Positions 37,045 to 47,900 of a stretch of 61,359 nt of DNA are shown here, one piece after another. Origin of the DNA: an uncultured Bacteroidota bacterium (GTDB lineage: Bacteria > Bacteroidota > Bacteroidia > Bacteroidales > GWA2-32-17); the NCBI GenBank assembly GCA_903872185.1, contig CAIQJL010000375.1, positions 1 through 61,359 on the forward strand. Direction: 5' to 3'. A model generated the notes under the pieces. The model did not search any database. It had not been told where the DNA came from and was given only the letters and a program-made list of their open reading frames with translations. The position numbers were made by a program, and so were the translations under genes. Positions within the stretch are counted from its first letter, which is position 1, and each line of letters opens with the position of its first letter.

Positions 37045-39612
37045 ATGATTAATTTCATTCTTAACAAAGAGAATATTAATTACAACGGTAATCCTGAATT
37101 AACGTTGTTAAAGTATTTACGAAATGAATTAGAAATTACTTCTGTAAAAGATGGTTGCTCTGGACAAGCTGCTTGTGGTGCTTGCATGGTTGAAATAAAC
37201 GGAGAAGCAAAACTTTCATGCATTACTCCAATGAATAAAATTCAAGGAACAGAAGTTACAACTATGGAAGGTGTGCCTGAACCCATAAAACAAGTTTTAG
37301 GAAAAGCATTTGTTGAAAAGGGTGCCGTTCAATGCGGATTTTGCACACCAGGATTCTTGATGAGGACAAAAGTTCTTCTTCAGAAAAACCCAACTCCCAC
37401 AAAAGAAGAAATAAAACAGGCACTAACTTTAAATCTTTGTCGTTGTACCGGATACGTCAAAATTATTGAAGCAATTGAAGAAGCAGCAAAATCTTTAACA
37501 AATGGTAAAGGAATTGAATACTCAGACATCTCAGGAAAAGTAGGAACTTCATATCCTAAATATCAGGCATACGAAACTGCAATTGGCAAAAGAGCTTTTG
37601 TTAATGATTTGCATTTTGAAGGAATGCTACATGGTGCTTTAAAATTCAGTGATTATCCTCGCGCAAAAGTTTTAAAAATAGACATTTCGGTAGCATCAAA
37701 AATTAAAGGTGTATTAAAAATATTTACTTCAAAAGATATTCCCGGAGATAAATTTATCGGACTAATATATCAGGATTGGCCTTTAATGATTGGCGAAGGA
37801 GAAATCACAAGATATATTGGTGATGTAATAGCAGGAGTAGTTGCAGAAACTGAAGAAATAGCAAGAGAAGCAGCAAAGAAAATAAATATAAGCTACGAGA
37901 TTCTTGAACCAGTTACAGATCCATACGGAGCATTAAAAGCGAACTCTCCACAAGTTCAACCGAATCATGATAATTTATTAGATAACTGCAAAGTCTATCG
38001 TGGAGGAAATGCAGAAGAAGTATTGAGAAAATCAGATTATATTTCAAATGGAACTTACAATACCCAGCGTATTGAGCACGCATTTTTAGAGACTGAAGGT
38101 GCAGTAGGATTACCAAAAGAAAATGGAATAACATTATACACTAACGGCCAAGGAATATATGTTGACAGAAAGCAAATTTCAAAAATACTAGCACTTCCTG
38201 AAGAAAAAATAAATGTAATACTTATTCCAACAGGTGGTGGCTTTGGGGGTAAAGAAGACATGACAGTTCAAGGTCATACTGCATTATTTACATGGCTACT
38301 AAAAAAACCTGTAAAATTAATTCTTTCAAGAGAAGAGTCATTCAGAATGCATCCTAAACGACATCCTGTTTTTATGGATATTGAAATGGGTTGCGATAAA
38401 AACGGAATGTTAACTGCCGTAAAACTTATGGCCGTTGGTGATTCTGGAGCTTATGCTTCTGTTGGAACAAAAGTCATGGAAAGAGTTGCTGGTCATGCTA
38501 CCGGAGGTTATCATTTCCCATGCGTAAATCTTGAAGCAAAAACTGTATACACTAACAATATCCCAAGCGGTGCTATGCGTGGGTTTGGCGCTAATCAGGT
38601 TTGTTTTGCATTAGAAGGATGTATTGATGAACTTTGTAAACAAGGTGGTTTTGATCGTTGGAAATTTAGATATGATAATGCTTTAACAGAAGACAGAATG
38701 ACCGCTACAGGTCATATATTGAAATCAGGAGTTGGAATTAGAGCAACACTTGATGCACTCAAACCATATTATGATAAAGCAAAATTCAAAGGCTTAGCTT
38801 GCGGAATAAAAAATTCAGGCGTTGGAAATGGCATGGAAGATTCAAGTGATGTTATAATTGAAATAATTTCAGAACAACAAGTAAACATACAACATGGCTG
38901 GACTGAAATGGGGCAAGGCATTCACAATATGGCGATTCAGACGTTACATGAAGAAACAGGAATAAATCCGGAAATAATTGAAGTAGTTGTTGATTCAGCA
39001 GCAGGAATAACAACGGGCATGACAACATCATCTCGTGCAACCGCTTTACTTGGAAATGCAATTATTGATGCTTCAAAACAAATTATAGAAGATCTTAAAT
39101 CAAATAAACTCTCCGAATTAAAAGGTAAAACCTATAAAGGAAATTATACTTGCAACTGGACAACAAAACCAGGTGCAGATGTAAAAGAAATAATAACACA
39201 CTACTCATATGGATACGCATCACAGCTTGTTGTTTTAAATGATAAAGGAGAAATAGACACTGTCTTTGCAGCACATGATGCCGGTAAAATAATGAATCCA
39301 ATAATGTTTGAAGGCCAAATTGAAGGCGCTGTTCATATGGGTGTTGGATATGCTTTGACGGAAGACTTACCAATGAAAGATGGATTTCTTGTATCTACAA
39401 AAATGAGAGATTTAGGAATTTTATCTGCTAAAGAAACACCAAAAATAAAAGTAATTGGTGTTGAAGTTAAAGATTCTGTTGGTCCTTATGGTGCAAAAGG
39501 ACTAGGTGAAATTGGATTAGTACCTACAGCAGCAGCTGTAGCCAATGCACTTTGCGATTTTGACGGGGTTAGAAGATATTCTTTACCAATGAAACGAAAA
39601 AAGAAATGTTAA
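37045..39612 (+). CDS. Molybdenum hydroxylase, selenium-dependent xanthine dehydrogenase-like (XdhD/TIGR03311 type)
   Basis: An 855-residue single chain that joins a [2Fe-2S] module and a molybdopterin module. The plant-type cluster has C38, C44, C47 and C59 with five residues between the first two Cys. The second cluster uses CGFCTPG and LCRCTGY (about 100-145). The molybdenum part has GGGFGGKEDM, GAMRGFGANQ and the catalytic Glu in GAKGLGEIGL near the C terminus. Length and layout match the selenium-linked hydroxylases. No FAD domain is present and no FAD subunit gene (ygfM) lies nearby. Probable substrates are purines such as xanthine, urate or a dioxopurine. Confidence 0.85.
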   Translation: MINFILNKENINYNGNPELTLLKYLRNELEITSVKDGCSGQAACGACMVEINGEAKLSCITPMNKIQGTEVTTMEGVPEPIKQVLGKAFVEKGAVQCGFCTPGFLMRTKVLLQKNPTPTKEEIKQALTLNLCRCTGYVKIIEAIEEAAKSLTNGKGIEYSDISGKVGTSYPKYQAYETAIGKRAFVNDLHFEGMLHGALKFSDYPRAKVLKIDISVASKIKGVLKIFTSKDIPGDKFIGLIYQDWPLMIGEGEITRYIGDVIAGVVAETEEIAREAAKKINISYEILEPVTDPYGALKANSPQVQPNHDNLLDNCKVYRGGNAEEVLRKSDYISNGTYNTQRIEHAFLETEGAVGLPKENGITLYTNGQGIYVDRKQISKILALPEEKINVILIPTGGGFGGKEDMTVQGHTALFTWLLKKPVKLILSREESFRMHPKRHPVFMDIEMGCDKNGMLTAVKLMAVGDSGAYASVGTKVMERVAGHATGGYHFPCVNLEAKTVYTNNIPSGAMRGFGANQVCFALEGCIDELCKQGGFDRWKFRYDNALTEDRMTATGHILKSGVGIRATLDALKPYYDKAKFKGLACGIKNSGVGNGMEDSSDVIIEIISEQQVNIQHGWTEMGQGIHNMAIQTLHEETGINPEIIEVVVDSAAGITTGMTTSSRATALLGNAIIDASKQIIEDLKSNKLSELKGKTYKGNYTCNWTTKPGADVKEIITHYSYGYASQLVVLNDKGEIDTVFAAHDAGKIMNPIMFEGQIEGAVHMGVGYALTEDLPMKDGFLVSTKMRDLGILSAKETPKIKVIGVEVKDSVGPYGAKGLGEIGLVPTAAAVANALCDFDGVRRYSLPMKRKKKC

Positions 39613-39627
39613 ATACCACAACACTCA

Positions 39628-39710
39628 GTCATCCTGAGGCACTCGATGGATTGACCCATATTCCACCACACATGGCTCGATCCTTCGACAAGCTCAGGAC
39701 TAAACATGAC
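39628..39710. repeat. Intergenic repeat element
   Basis: A full-length member with ends GTCATCCTGAGGCACTCGA and AACATGAC, containing CCTTCGACAAGCTCAGGAC. It lies between the molybdenum hydroxylase and ssnA. Confidence 0.75.
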
Positions 39711-39761
39711 CCTTACCATTTTGCACTATATTATATTATTTTACATTAAATATTAACTTTA

Positions 39762-41030
39762 ATGGCTATTTATTTAAAAAACGCAACATTTATTGATTGG
39801 CAAACTTTAGAATTTAAAACCTCTAATATTAAAGTTAATTCAGGAATTAATAATGGTTTTGAATTCATAAATGAAATACCAATTAATCTTAATCAAGAAT
39901 TAATTGATTGCACAGGCAAATATGTTACAAAATCTTTTGTATGCGGACATCATCACATATATTCAGCACTTGCAAGAGGAATGAGTGCGCCTAAAAAGAA
40001 TCCCGAAAATTTTTATGAAATTTTGCAATATGTTTGGTGGACACTAGATAAATGTCTGGATAAAGACATGATTGAAGCGAGTGCATTAACAACTGCAATT
40101 GCTTGTGCAAAAAGCGGAACAACTTTCGTAATTGACCACCATGCTTCACCTTTTGCAGTTGAAGGTTCATTAGAGATTATTGCAAAAGCTTTTGAAAAAG
40201 TTGGTCTCTCCCATTTGTTATGTTACGAAATATCGGATAGAGACGAATTAGAGATTGCAGAAAAAGGACTTTCTGAAACTGAGAATTATTTAAAATATAA
40301 TCAAGGATTAGTAGGTCTTCACGCATCATTCACAGTTTCTGACGATACACTAAAAAAGGCAATTTCAATTGCAGATAAATACAAATCTGGTTTGCATATT
40401 CATGTTGCAGAAGACAAATACGATCAAGAACATTGTGTAAATAATTATAAACAAAGAGTTGTTGAACGATTAAATAATTCAGGAGGATTAAGTTCGTCAA
40501 AAACAATTCTAGGGCATTGTCTTCATTTAAGTGATAACGAAAAAACAATAATTAGAAACTCAAATGCCTGGGTTGTACAAAATAGTGAAAGTAATTTAAA
40601 TAATAACGTTGGTTATTTTGATTCAAGAGGTTTAGGAGAAAATATTATGCTTGGAACAGATGGAATGCATAGTGATATGTTGCGTTCTGCTAAATCAGCA
40701 TTCTATGTTGGACAAGGATTCGATAGCATTGATTATTCAGGTGTTTATAAACGTTTTAGAAATGCTCATAACTATTTAAGTACGAATAATTTTTCAGGAG
40801 ATGGCGACAATAATCTTGTCATTTTAGATTACGACTCTCCAACTGAATTTAATCAGAATAATTTCTTAGGCCATTTTCTTTTTGGTATAGAATCAAAACA
40901 TGTGCAACATGTTATTTCAAATGGGAAATTGATAGTAAAAGACAGATTCATTCAAACAGTCAATGAAAATGACATTTTAAATTCTTCAAAAGAACTTTCA
41001 AAATTACTATGGAAAAAAATGAGTAAATAA
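39762..41030 (+). CDS. ssnA: SsnA-like amidohydrolase
   Basis: A 422-residue metal-dependent hydrolase of the amidohydrolase superfamily. Metal ligands are visible: H63-H65 (CGHHHIYSALARGM), H214 (LHIHVAED), H252 (LGHCLHLS) and D300 (GTDGMHSDM). The segment YSALARGM and the length agree with SsnA, which is linked to ygfK and the purine genes in enterics and clostridia. In the urate pathway it is expected to open a ring C-N bond. The next gene starts 27 bases downstream. A repeat element and 51 further bases separate it from the hydroxylase, so it may have its own promoter. Confidence 0.88.
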   Translation: MAIYLKNATFIDWQTLEFKTSNIKVNSGINNGFEFINEIPINLNQELIDCTGKYVTKSFVCGHHHIYSALARGMSAPKKNPENFYEILQYVWWTLDKCLDKDMIEASALTTAIACAKSGTTFVIDHHASPFAVEGSLEIIAKAFEKVGLSHLLCYEISDRDELEIAEKGLSETENYLKYNQGLVGLHASFTVSDDTLKKAISIADKYKSGLHIHVAEDKYDQEHCVNNYKQRVVERLNNSGGLSSSKTILGHCLHLSDNEKTIIRNSNAWVVQNSESNLNNNVGYFDSRGLGENIMLGTDGMHSDMLRSAKSAFYVGQGFDSIDYSGVYKRFRNAHNYLSTNNFSGDGDNNLVILDYDSPTEFNQNNFLGHFLFGIESKHVQHVISNGKLIVKDRFIQTVNENDILNSSKELSKLLWKKMSK

Positions 41031-41057
41031 TTTTTCCTAAAAACACAGCTCAAAAGA

Positions 41058-41561
41058 ATGAATAAAATAGAGAATGTAATAAAAGCATTAGATTTAATGC
41101 CGCATCCGGAAGGTGGATACTTCAAAGAGACTTATAGAAGTACCGGAGAAATAAAACAAGAAAATCTCAGCTCTGATTTTAACGGAAATAGAAATTATTC
41201 AACTTGTATATACTTTTTGCTAACATCAGATACGTTTTCTGCATTTCATAGAATTAAACAAGATGAAATATGGCATTTTTATGATGGTTCTCCAATAAAT
41301 CTTCATACCATTAGCTCAGAAGGGAAATACTCATTAATTGTAATTGGTAAAGAAATTGAAAAAGGACAGATTCCTCAATATGTAGTACCTGCAGGTGTTT
41401 GGTTTGCAGCAAAAGTTTTAAATAAAAACGATTACAGCTTGTTAGGATGCACTGTTTCACCTGGATTTAATTTTAATGACTTTGAACTTCCTAACAGAAT
41501 TGATTTAATTAACAAATTTCCACAACACACTAATATTATTACAGAATTAACATGGAAATAA
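41058..41561 (+). CDS. Cupin_5 (DUF985) family protein
   Basis: A 167-residue single-domain beta-barrel cupin. The family signature is clear: LDLMPHPEGGYFKETYRS near the start, then STCIYFLLTSDTFSAFHRIKQDEIWHFYDG, and PAGVWFAAKVL late in the chain. Members are found near diverse catabolic genes; some bind metal or small sugars or polyols, and the function is not settled. It lies between ssnA and the YgjV-like gene, overlapping the latter by 10 bases, so it is probably translated with it as part of the purine-linked block. Confidence 0.85.
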   Translation: MNKIENVIKALDLMPHPEGGYFKETYRSTGEIKQENLSSDFNGNRNYSTCIYFLLTSDTFSAFHRIKQDEIWHFYDGSPINLHTISSEGKYSLIVIGKEIEKGQIPQYVVPAGVWFAAKVLNKNDYSLLGCTVSPGFNFNDFELPNRIDLINKFPQHTNIITELTWK

Positions 41562-42175
41562 CAATTTTACAAATTATTGGGTACGCAGCTTCAATTATCA
41601 TTGCTGCCTCAATGACAATGAATTCAATAGTAAAATTCAGATGGATAAATCTAGTTGGGGCATCAACTTTCTCAGTTTATGGATTTGTTATTGGAGCATT
41701 CCCTGTGGGCATTTTAAATGGTTTTATTGTTTGCGTTGATATTTACTACTTATATAACATTTATTCAAAAAAAGAAGTTTTCGAAACTCTTGAATTAAGA
41801 CCTGAAAACAGATATCTTATTAGATTTTTAGAATTTCACAATGATGAGATTCAAAAGAATTTTCCAGGGTTTACATATAAACCAGAAATGAATACCATAA
41901 GTTTCTTCACATTAAGAAATATGTCGGTTGCAGGTGTTTTTCTTGCTCATCGAGAAGATGACAACATACTAAAAGTTGGCCTTGACTATGTTATTCCTGA
42001 GTACAGAGATTTTAAAAACGGCAAATACATTTATAGTCGCGTTAAGAATCGCTTTATTGGAGCAGGTTTTGCGAAAGTAATAGCACCTCCATCAAGTGAT
42101 AAGTATGTAAAATATTTGAAAAAACTTAATTTTACAGAAAATGCTGATGGGTTGTATGAAATTAAACTTAAATAG
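41552..42175 (+). CDS. YgjV-like membrane protein with GNAT-like tail
   Basis: A 207-residue protein. Residues 1-80 contain three hydrophobic helices (about 4-22, 28-46, 50-68) similar to the YgjV family. Residues about 90-205 look soluble, alpha/beta, with a GNAT-like end: GAGFAKVIAPPSSDKYVKYL then LNFTEN and a final strand. This fusion of a membrane anchor with an acetyltransferase-like domain is a conserved form in Bacteroidota, but its substrate is unknown. Its ATG lies within the last codons of the cupin gene, showing translational coupling. Confidence 0.65.
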   Translation: MEITILQIIGYAASIIIAASMTMNSIVKFRWINLVGASTFSVYGFVIGAFPVGILNGFIVCVDIYYLYNIYSKKEVFETLELRPENRYLIRFLEFHNDEIQKNFPGFTYKPEMNTISFFTLRNMSVAGVFLAHREDDNILKVGLDYVIPEYRDFKNGKYIYSRVKNRFIGAGFAKVIAPPSSDKYVKYLKKLNFTENADGLYEIKLK

Positions 42176-42185
42176 AAACAGCAAT

Positions 42186-42252
42186 GTCATGCTGAGCGCA
42201 GTCGAAGCATCTACTTGACACGAATTAGATTCTTCATTTCATTCAGAATGAC
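42186..42252. repeat. Intergenic repeat element (best-preserved form)
   Basis: Left end GTCATGCTGAGCGCAGTCGA followed by AGCATCT, right end AGATTCTTCATTTCATTCAG followed by AATGAC. The ends are imperfect inverted repeats of each other, giving a long hairpin. It lies between the YgjV-like gene and hyuA. Confidence 0.85.
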
Positions 42253-42265
42253 AAAACCATAATAT

Positions 42266-43636
42266 ATGAGTATACTAATAAAAAACGGAACAGTTGTAAC
42301 TTCAAATAAAACAGAAGTTACAGATATTTTAATTACCGAAAACACAATTGAAGCTATTGGAAATAATCTTACAATAACAGATAGCACAACAATAATTGAT
42401 GCAACCAATAAATTTATTTTTCCTGGTGGCGTTGATGCTCATGTTCATCTTGACTTACCAACTCCTTACGGACCATCATCTGACAATTTTAAAACAGGTA
42501 GTATTGCAGCCATTTATGGTGGAACAACCTCAATAATTGATTTTGTAACACCTTCCAAAAATGAATCATTAATTTCTGCTATTAATAACAGATTAAAAGA
42601 TGCAAAAAACTCCTATATAGATTACGGCTTTCATATGGGAATTACTTCCTGGAATAAAGAAACAGCAAAAGAAATTGAAATATGTTTAATAGATTATGGC
42701 ATAACATCCTTTAAAACATACATGGCCTACAAAGGGACTATTGGCATAAATGCAGAAGAATTACGCAATATAATGCAAGTAGCAGCTGCACATGAATTAA
42801 TAATTACTGTTCATTGTGAAATGGGAGATGAAATAATAAAATTGCAAAAAAAATATATAGACGAATGTAACATTTCACCAAAATACCACGCATTGTCACG
42901 ACCTGCTAGTGTTGAAGCAGAATCGGTAAAACAAGTTGTACAAATAGCCAAAGAAACAGGATGTACAGTATACATAGTTCACACTTCTGCAAAAGAATCT
43001 GTGGAAATTATTGAACAGGCACAAATCAGTGGACAAAAAGTATTTTCTGAAACCTGTCCACAATACCTATTACTAGATGATACTGTATATGACAAAAAAC
43101 TACCTGTTTCATTAAAGTATGTTATCAGTCCACCTATACGATCTATACAAGACCAAACAAGACTGTGGGATGCAATAAACAATAACACTATTCAGTTTTT
43201 AGCAACCGATCATTGTCCATTTAATACAAAAGGTCAAAAAGATAAAGGCAAAAATGATTTTACAAAAATTCCAAATGGAGCTGGCGGAATAGAACACCGC
43301 ATTGAATTACTCTATACATACGGAGTTTTAGAGAATAAAATAACAAGAAATAAATTAGTAGAAATAACATCTACAAATCCTGCAAAGATTTTTGGCATTT
43401 ACCCACAAAAAGGTGAAATTGCAGTTGGCTCAGATGCTGATATAGTTATCTGGAATCCTAAAACTGAAAATATAATATCTGCAAAAACACATCATCAAAA
43501 TTGTGATTCCAACATATACGAAGGATTTAAAATCAAAGGAAAAGCAGAAACAGTAATAGTAAACGGAGAAATAGTATTAGAAAAAGGAAAAATAAAAAAC
43601 AAAATAAAAAAGGGAAAATATTTAAGAAGAAACTAA
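42266..43636 (+). CDS. hyuA: Dihydropyrimidinase / D-hydantoinase (HyuA-like)
   Basis: A 456-residue cyclic amidohydrolase. The binuclear metal site is intact: H59 and H61 (DAHVHLDLP), the carboxylated lysine K150 (GITSFKTYMAYKG), H183 (TVHCEMGDE), H239 (YIVHTSA) and D315 (ATDHCPFN). It hydrolyses cyclic diamides such as dihydropyrimidines and hydantoins. In the urate cluster it would open a reduced purine-derived ring to a ureido acid. Length fits the family. A repeat element immediately upstream separates it from the cupin block. Confidence 0.93.
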   Translation: MSILIKNGTVVTSNKTEVTDILITENTIEAIGNNLTITDSTTIIDATNKFIFPGGVDAHVHLDLPTPYGPSSDNFKTGSIAAIYGGTTSIIDFVTPSKNESLISAINNRLKDAKNSYIDYGFHMGITSWNKETAKEIEICLIDYGITSFKTYMAYKGTIGINAEELRNIMQVAAAHELIITVHCEMGDEIIKLQKKYIDECNISPKYHALSRPASVEAESVKQVVQIAKETGCTVYIVHTSAKESVEIIEQAQISGQKVFSETCPQYLLLDDTVYDKKLPVSLKYVISPPIRSIQDQTRLWDAINNNTIQFLATDHCPFNTKGQKDKGKNDFTKIPNGAGGIEHRIELLYTYGVLENKITRNKLVEITSTNPAKIFGIYPQKGEIAVGSDADIVIWNPKTENIISAKTHHQNCDSNIYEGFKIKGKAETVIVNGEIVLEKGKIKNKIKKGKYLRRN

Positions 43637-43648
43637 TTACTCAAAATA

Positions 43649-44944
43649 TTAATAACTTAAACGATACACTAGTCTTTTTAATTCTATCTCAGAAACTTTA
43701 GCAGCATATTGAAGATTAATTAGCATATATCCGGCATTCTCAAAGCTTGCTTGAGCAGTTTTAACATCTATAATAGTTGCCTGATTTAATTGAAATCTCT
43801 GTAATACAAGACTAACTAATTTTGCTGCATTCTTATAATTTGCTTCTTGTGAATTTATTTGATCTAAAATACTTTCATATGACTGAAATGTTTTAGAAGC
43901 ATTTGCTTTTATAGAAGATAACAAACTTTCTTTTTGCAATTCGGCATTTTTAACATTATACAAAGCAACATTTTTTTGTGTATTATAAATATTTCCGTTA
44001 AAAATTGGGATTAACAATGTTGCTCCAACAAATGGACCGAAATTTTGGGTTAACAAATTTAAACCAGCAGAGCTTGAATTGTATGTGTAATTATAACCAG
44101 TGTTCAGCTTCAATGAAGGATACCTCTGTGAATTTAGCTCTTTTACAATTTGTTCATTAACTTTAATTTGTTGTTCAGCTGAAAGGTATTTAGGATTATT
44201 TTCCAAAAAGTTTAATATTGAATCTTTTGAAATATCTTTATCTATTACAATTGTATCATTAATTATTATATCCGAAAATTGTTTAGATCCAATTATCTCC
44301 AATAAATTAATTTTAGTCTGATTAATCACTAATTTCTGACTTTTAAAATTCTGTTCGGCTAAATTAAAATCCATTTCGGCTTGCAATAAATCAGCTTCAT
44401 TTGCCATTCCTACATTTTTTCTCTCTTTTAAAATATCAAACTTTTTGGAGGAAACATCCAAAGAACTATTAATAATGTTAAGATAACTCTGCTGCCTAAC
44501 AATATCAAAATATGTGACCATAACAGCAGAAATTGTATTCTGAATTTGCTGATTTAATTCTAATTCAGATTGTTTTTGCAAACAATTTAATTTTTCTTTT
44601 GTTGCTAAAACTTTAAATCCATTAAACAAAACAATACCTGCACTTAGACCAGCATTTATTGAACTATTTGTAACATTTGATTTATTAATTTCCTGGCCTG
44701 TACTAAGTTTCTGATTAAGATTGTACATTGAATTATTATCACCTGCAGAAGCATTTATAGAAGGCAATCCACCAGCCACACCAAATTTATTGTTGATTTT
44801 TGATATTTCTGTATTATTCTTTGCAATCTGAATATCAAAATTATTTTTCAAAGCGGTATCTATTGCATTCTTTAAATTAAAAGCTTGCTGAGCCAGTATA
44901 TTCAACGGAAGAAATAATGCAAAATATATTAAATACTTTTTCAT
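43649..44944 (-). CDS. TolC-family outer-membrane efflux protein
   Basis: A 431-residue protein with a signal peptide ending near NILAQ. The rest has long amphipathic helices and short strands as in TolC, including the repeated outer membrane efflux pattern (AIDTALKNNFDIQIAKNN at the start, VVLQRFQLNQATIIDVKTAQ-like segment near the end). It forms the outer-membrane channel of the tripartite pump. It begins 3 bases after the stop of the RND gene and ends the operon. Confidence 0.92.
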   Translation of the reverse strand: MKKYLIYFALFLPLNILAQQAFNLKNAIDTALKNNFDIQIAKNNTEISKINNKFGVAGGLPSINASAGDNNSMYNLNQKLSTGQEINKSNVTNSSINAGLSAGIVLFNGFKVLATKEKLNCLQKQSELELNQQIQNTISAVMVTYFDIVRQQSYLNIINSSLDVSSKKFDILKERKNVGMANEADLLQAEMDFNLAEQNFKSQKLVINQTKINLLEIIGSKQFSDIIINDTIVIDKDISKDSILNFLENNPKYLSAEQQIKVNEQIVKELNSQRYPSLKLNTGYNYTYNSSSAGLNLLTQNFGPFVGATLLIPIFNGNIYNTQKNVALYNVKNAELQKESLLSSIKANASKTFQSYESILDQINSQEANYKNAAKLVSLVLQRFQLNQATIIDVKTAQASFENAGYMLINLQYAAKVSEIELKRLVYRLSY

Positions 44945-44947
44945 TTG

Positions 44948-47900
44948 TTAATCTTTTAAATTTTGCAATTCAGTGTTTTCCATTTTAACTCTTCGTTTAC
45001 TTGAGATATAGGTATATACTCCAGGTATAACAAATAACGTAAGTATTAGTGAAAACAAAAGACCACCAACCACAACAGTACCTAAAGGCATTCTACTTGT
45101 GGCGGCAGAACCTAAACTCAGAGCAATTGGTAAAGCACCTAAAGAAGTTGCAAGACTTGTCATTAAAATTGGGCGTAACCTTTGCGTGGCAGCTTCAATA
45201 ACGGCCTGTTTAATAGGAATTCCCTGATCCCTTTTCTTATTTGCAAACTCTACTATAAGAATTCCATTCTTTGTGACCAGACCAATAAGCATAATCATTC
45301 CAATTTCAGAAAATATATTTATTGTCTGACCAAATATCCATAAACATAGAAATGCTCCTGCAATGGCCAAAGGAACAGTTAGCATAATTGTAAGAGGATC
45401 TTTAAAACTTTCAAACTGGGCAGCTAACACAAGGTAAATAAGAACCAATGCTAACATAAATGCAAAAGCAGTATTTGAAGAACTCTCGGAATAATCACGT
45501 GAAGGACCATTTAATGATGTTTGGAAACTATCATCTAACATAGTGTCAGCAATTGCCTGCATTGCACTTACTCCATCACCAATGGTTTTGCCCTCAGCAA
45601 GAGATGCGGAAAAAGTAGCAGATTTATATCTGTTAAAATGAAATAGAGTAGGCGGATTAGCATTCATAACAATATTCAATACTGATGCCAGCGAAATATT
45701 TACACCCTTATTATTTCTAACATAAAGTCTTAAAATATCATTTGGAGCTTGTCTGTCTTTTAATTTAACCTGTGAAATTACCTGATATTGTTTTCCATTC
45801 ATTATAAAATAATCCAATCTTCGTCCGCTAAATGCACTTTGTAAAACATCAGCAATATCAGAAACGGTAAGCCCTAACTCACGTGCCTTAATTCTATCAA
45901 TAAAAATATCTGCTTCAGGTTTATTAAATTTTAAATTAACATCAACATTCTGAAAAGTTTTATCATTTTTAGCAGCATCTAGGAATTTAGGAATAATTGC
46001 TTTTAGTTTTTCAAAATCTAAATTCTGTATTACAAATTGAACAGGCTGAGAACCTTTTGAACTAAGACCAACAGAAATCGTTTGTTCTTCGACCGGGAAT
46101 ATTTTAACATTATTAAAACGCATAACCTTTTTAGTCAAATCCTCAGAGATTTGACTTTGACTCCTGTTTCTTTCAGATTTTGGAACTAACCCTAATCTTC
46201 CCATTGCACTATTTAAACCGGTACTACTATATCCAGGAACTGAGAAAAATGAAAATTCACCTTCAGGTACCGAATCTAACAAATAATTACCAAGTTCTTC
46301 AGTGGCCTTAGTCATATAAGAATAACTTGCACCCTCAGGTCCAGTGATCTGAAAACGCATCTGACTTTTATCTTCGAGAGGTGCTAATTCAGATTGCAAA
46401 GAACTTCCAATAAAATAAACGATTCCAATACATATTGTTACAATTACCCATGCTAACCAACGTCTATTAATAAATTTATGTAAAAGATTTTTGTATTTAT
46501 CTTCCATTCCCTGAAAGAATGGTTCTGTTTTATTGTAGAGTTTGCCATGTTGAGCATTTTTTTTATTCAACAAAACATTTAATACCGGAGTAACAGTTAA
46601 TGAAACAAATGCAGAGACTAACACAGCTCCAGCCAGCACAATTCCAAATTCACGAAATAAACTGCCTACAAATCCCTGTAAAAAAACAACTGGCAAAAAT
46701 ACAATTGCGAGTGTTACAGAAGTAGAAAGTACAACAAAAAATATTTCTTTACTTCCTTCAAGAGCTGCCTGCTTAATCGGCATTCCTCTTTCAAATTTCC
46801 TGAAAATATTTTCTGTAACAACAATTCCATCATCTACCACTAATCCGGTTGCTAGAACAATAGCAAGAAGTGTAAGAATATTTATTGAAAACCCAGCAAG
46901 ATACATTATAAAGAAAGTAGCAATTAATGAAATAGGAATATCAATTAATGGGCGAATTGCAATCTGCCAACTCCTAAAAAAGAAAAATATTACCAGAATA
47001 ACTAACAATAATGCTATTGCTAAAGTTTCTTTTACTTCTGTTAATGATTTTCTAACGTTTTTAGTATTATCTATTAATGTTGTAAAAATAACACCACCAT
47101 CTTTTTGAGATTTCTGAACTTCTTCAAGTCTTTTGTTAAATTCATCTGATATTTTCACATAATTAGCTCCAGGTTGGGGAATAATAGTAATACCTACAGC
47201 ACTAACTCCATTCAAACGCCAGCTTTGTTCATATTGCTCGGGACCAAGTTCAACTTTTGCAACATCACTTAACCGAACAATTCCATTCTTATTTTCTCTT
47301 ATTATTAAATCCTGAAAATCTTTTTCTGTGCTTAACCTACCTAATGCTCTAATTGTTAATTCAGTTTTGTTACCATAAATTTTTCCAGATGGCACCTCAA
47401 CATTTTCACTTTTCAGAATAGTTGTAATATCGTTAAATGCTACATTGTATGAATTCATTTTATCGGGATCAACCCAAATACGCATTGAAGGACGCTTCTG
47501 CCCAATAATATTTACCGAACTAACTTCAGGGATAGTCTGGAATTTATTTTGCAAAGTATTTTCTGCAAAATCGCTTAATTCCATTAATCCCATAGTAGAA
47601 CTTTGAACAGCCATTAAAATAATAAAATCACCATTAGCGTCAGACTTTGAAACTACAGGAGGAGCATCAATATCTTGCGGCAAATTCCTAACAGCCTGAC
47701 TAACTTTATCGCGAACATCATTTGCTGCAGTTTCAAGATCAGATTTAAGATCAAATTCTACAGTTATATTGCTACTTCCTACTGAACTCGACGATGATAT
47801 TGTACGAATACCAGGTATTCCGTTTATTGCTTTTTCAAGTGGTTCAGTTATCTGGCTTTCTATAATATCTGAATTAGCTCCAATGTAAGATGTTTTTACC

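Noticed and set aside
37913..39373. Leu/His-rich minus-strand ORFs inside the molybdenum hydroxylase
   Set aside because: Antisense shadows of a strongly conserved coding region.
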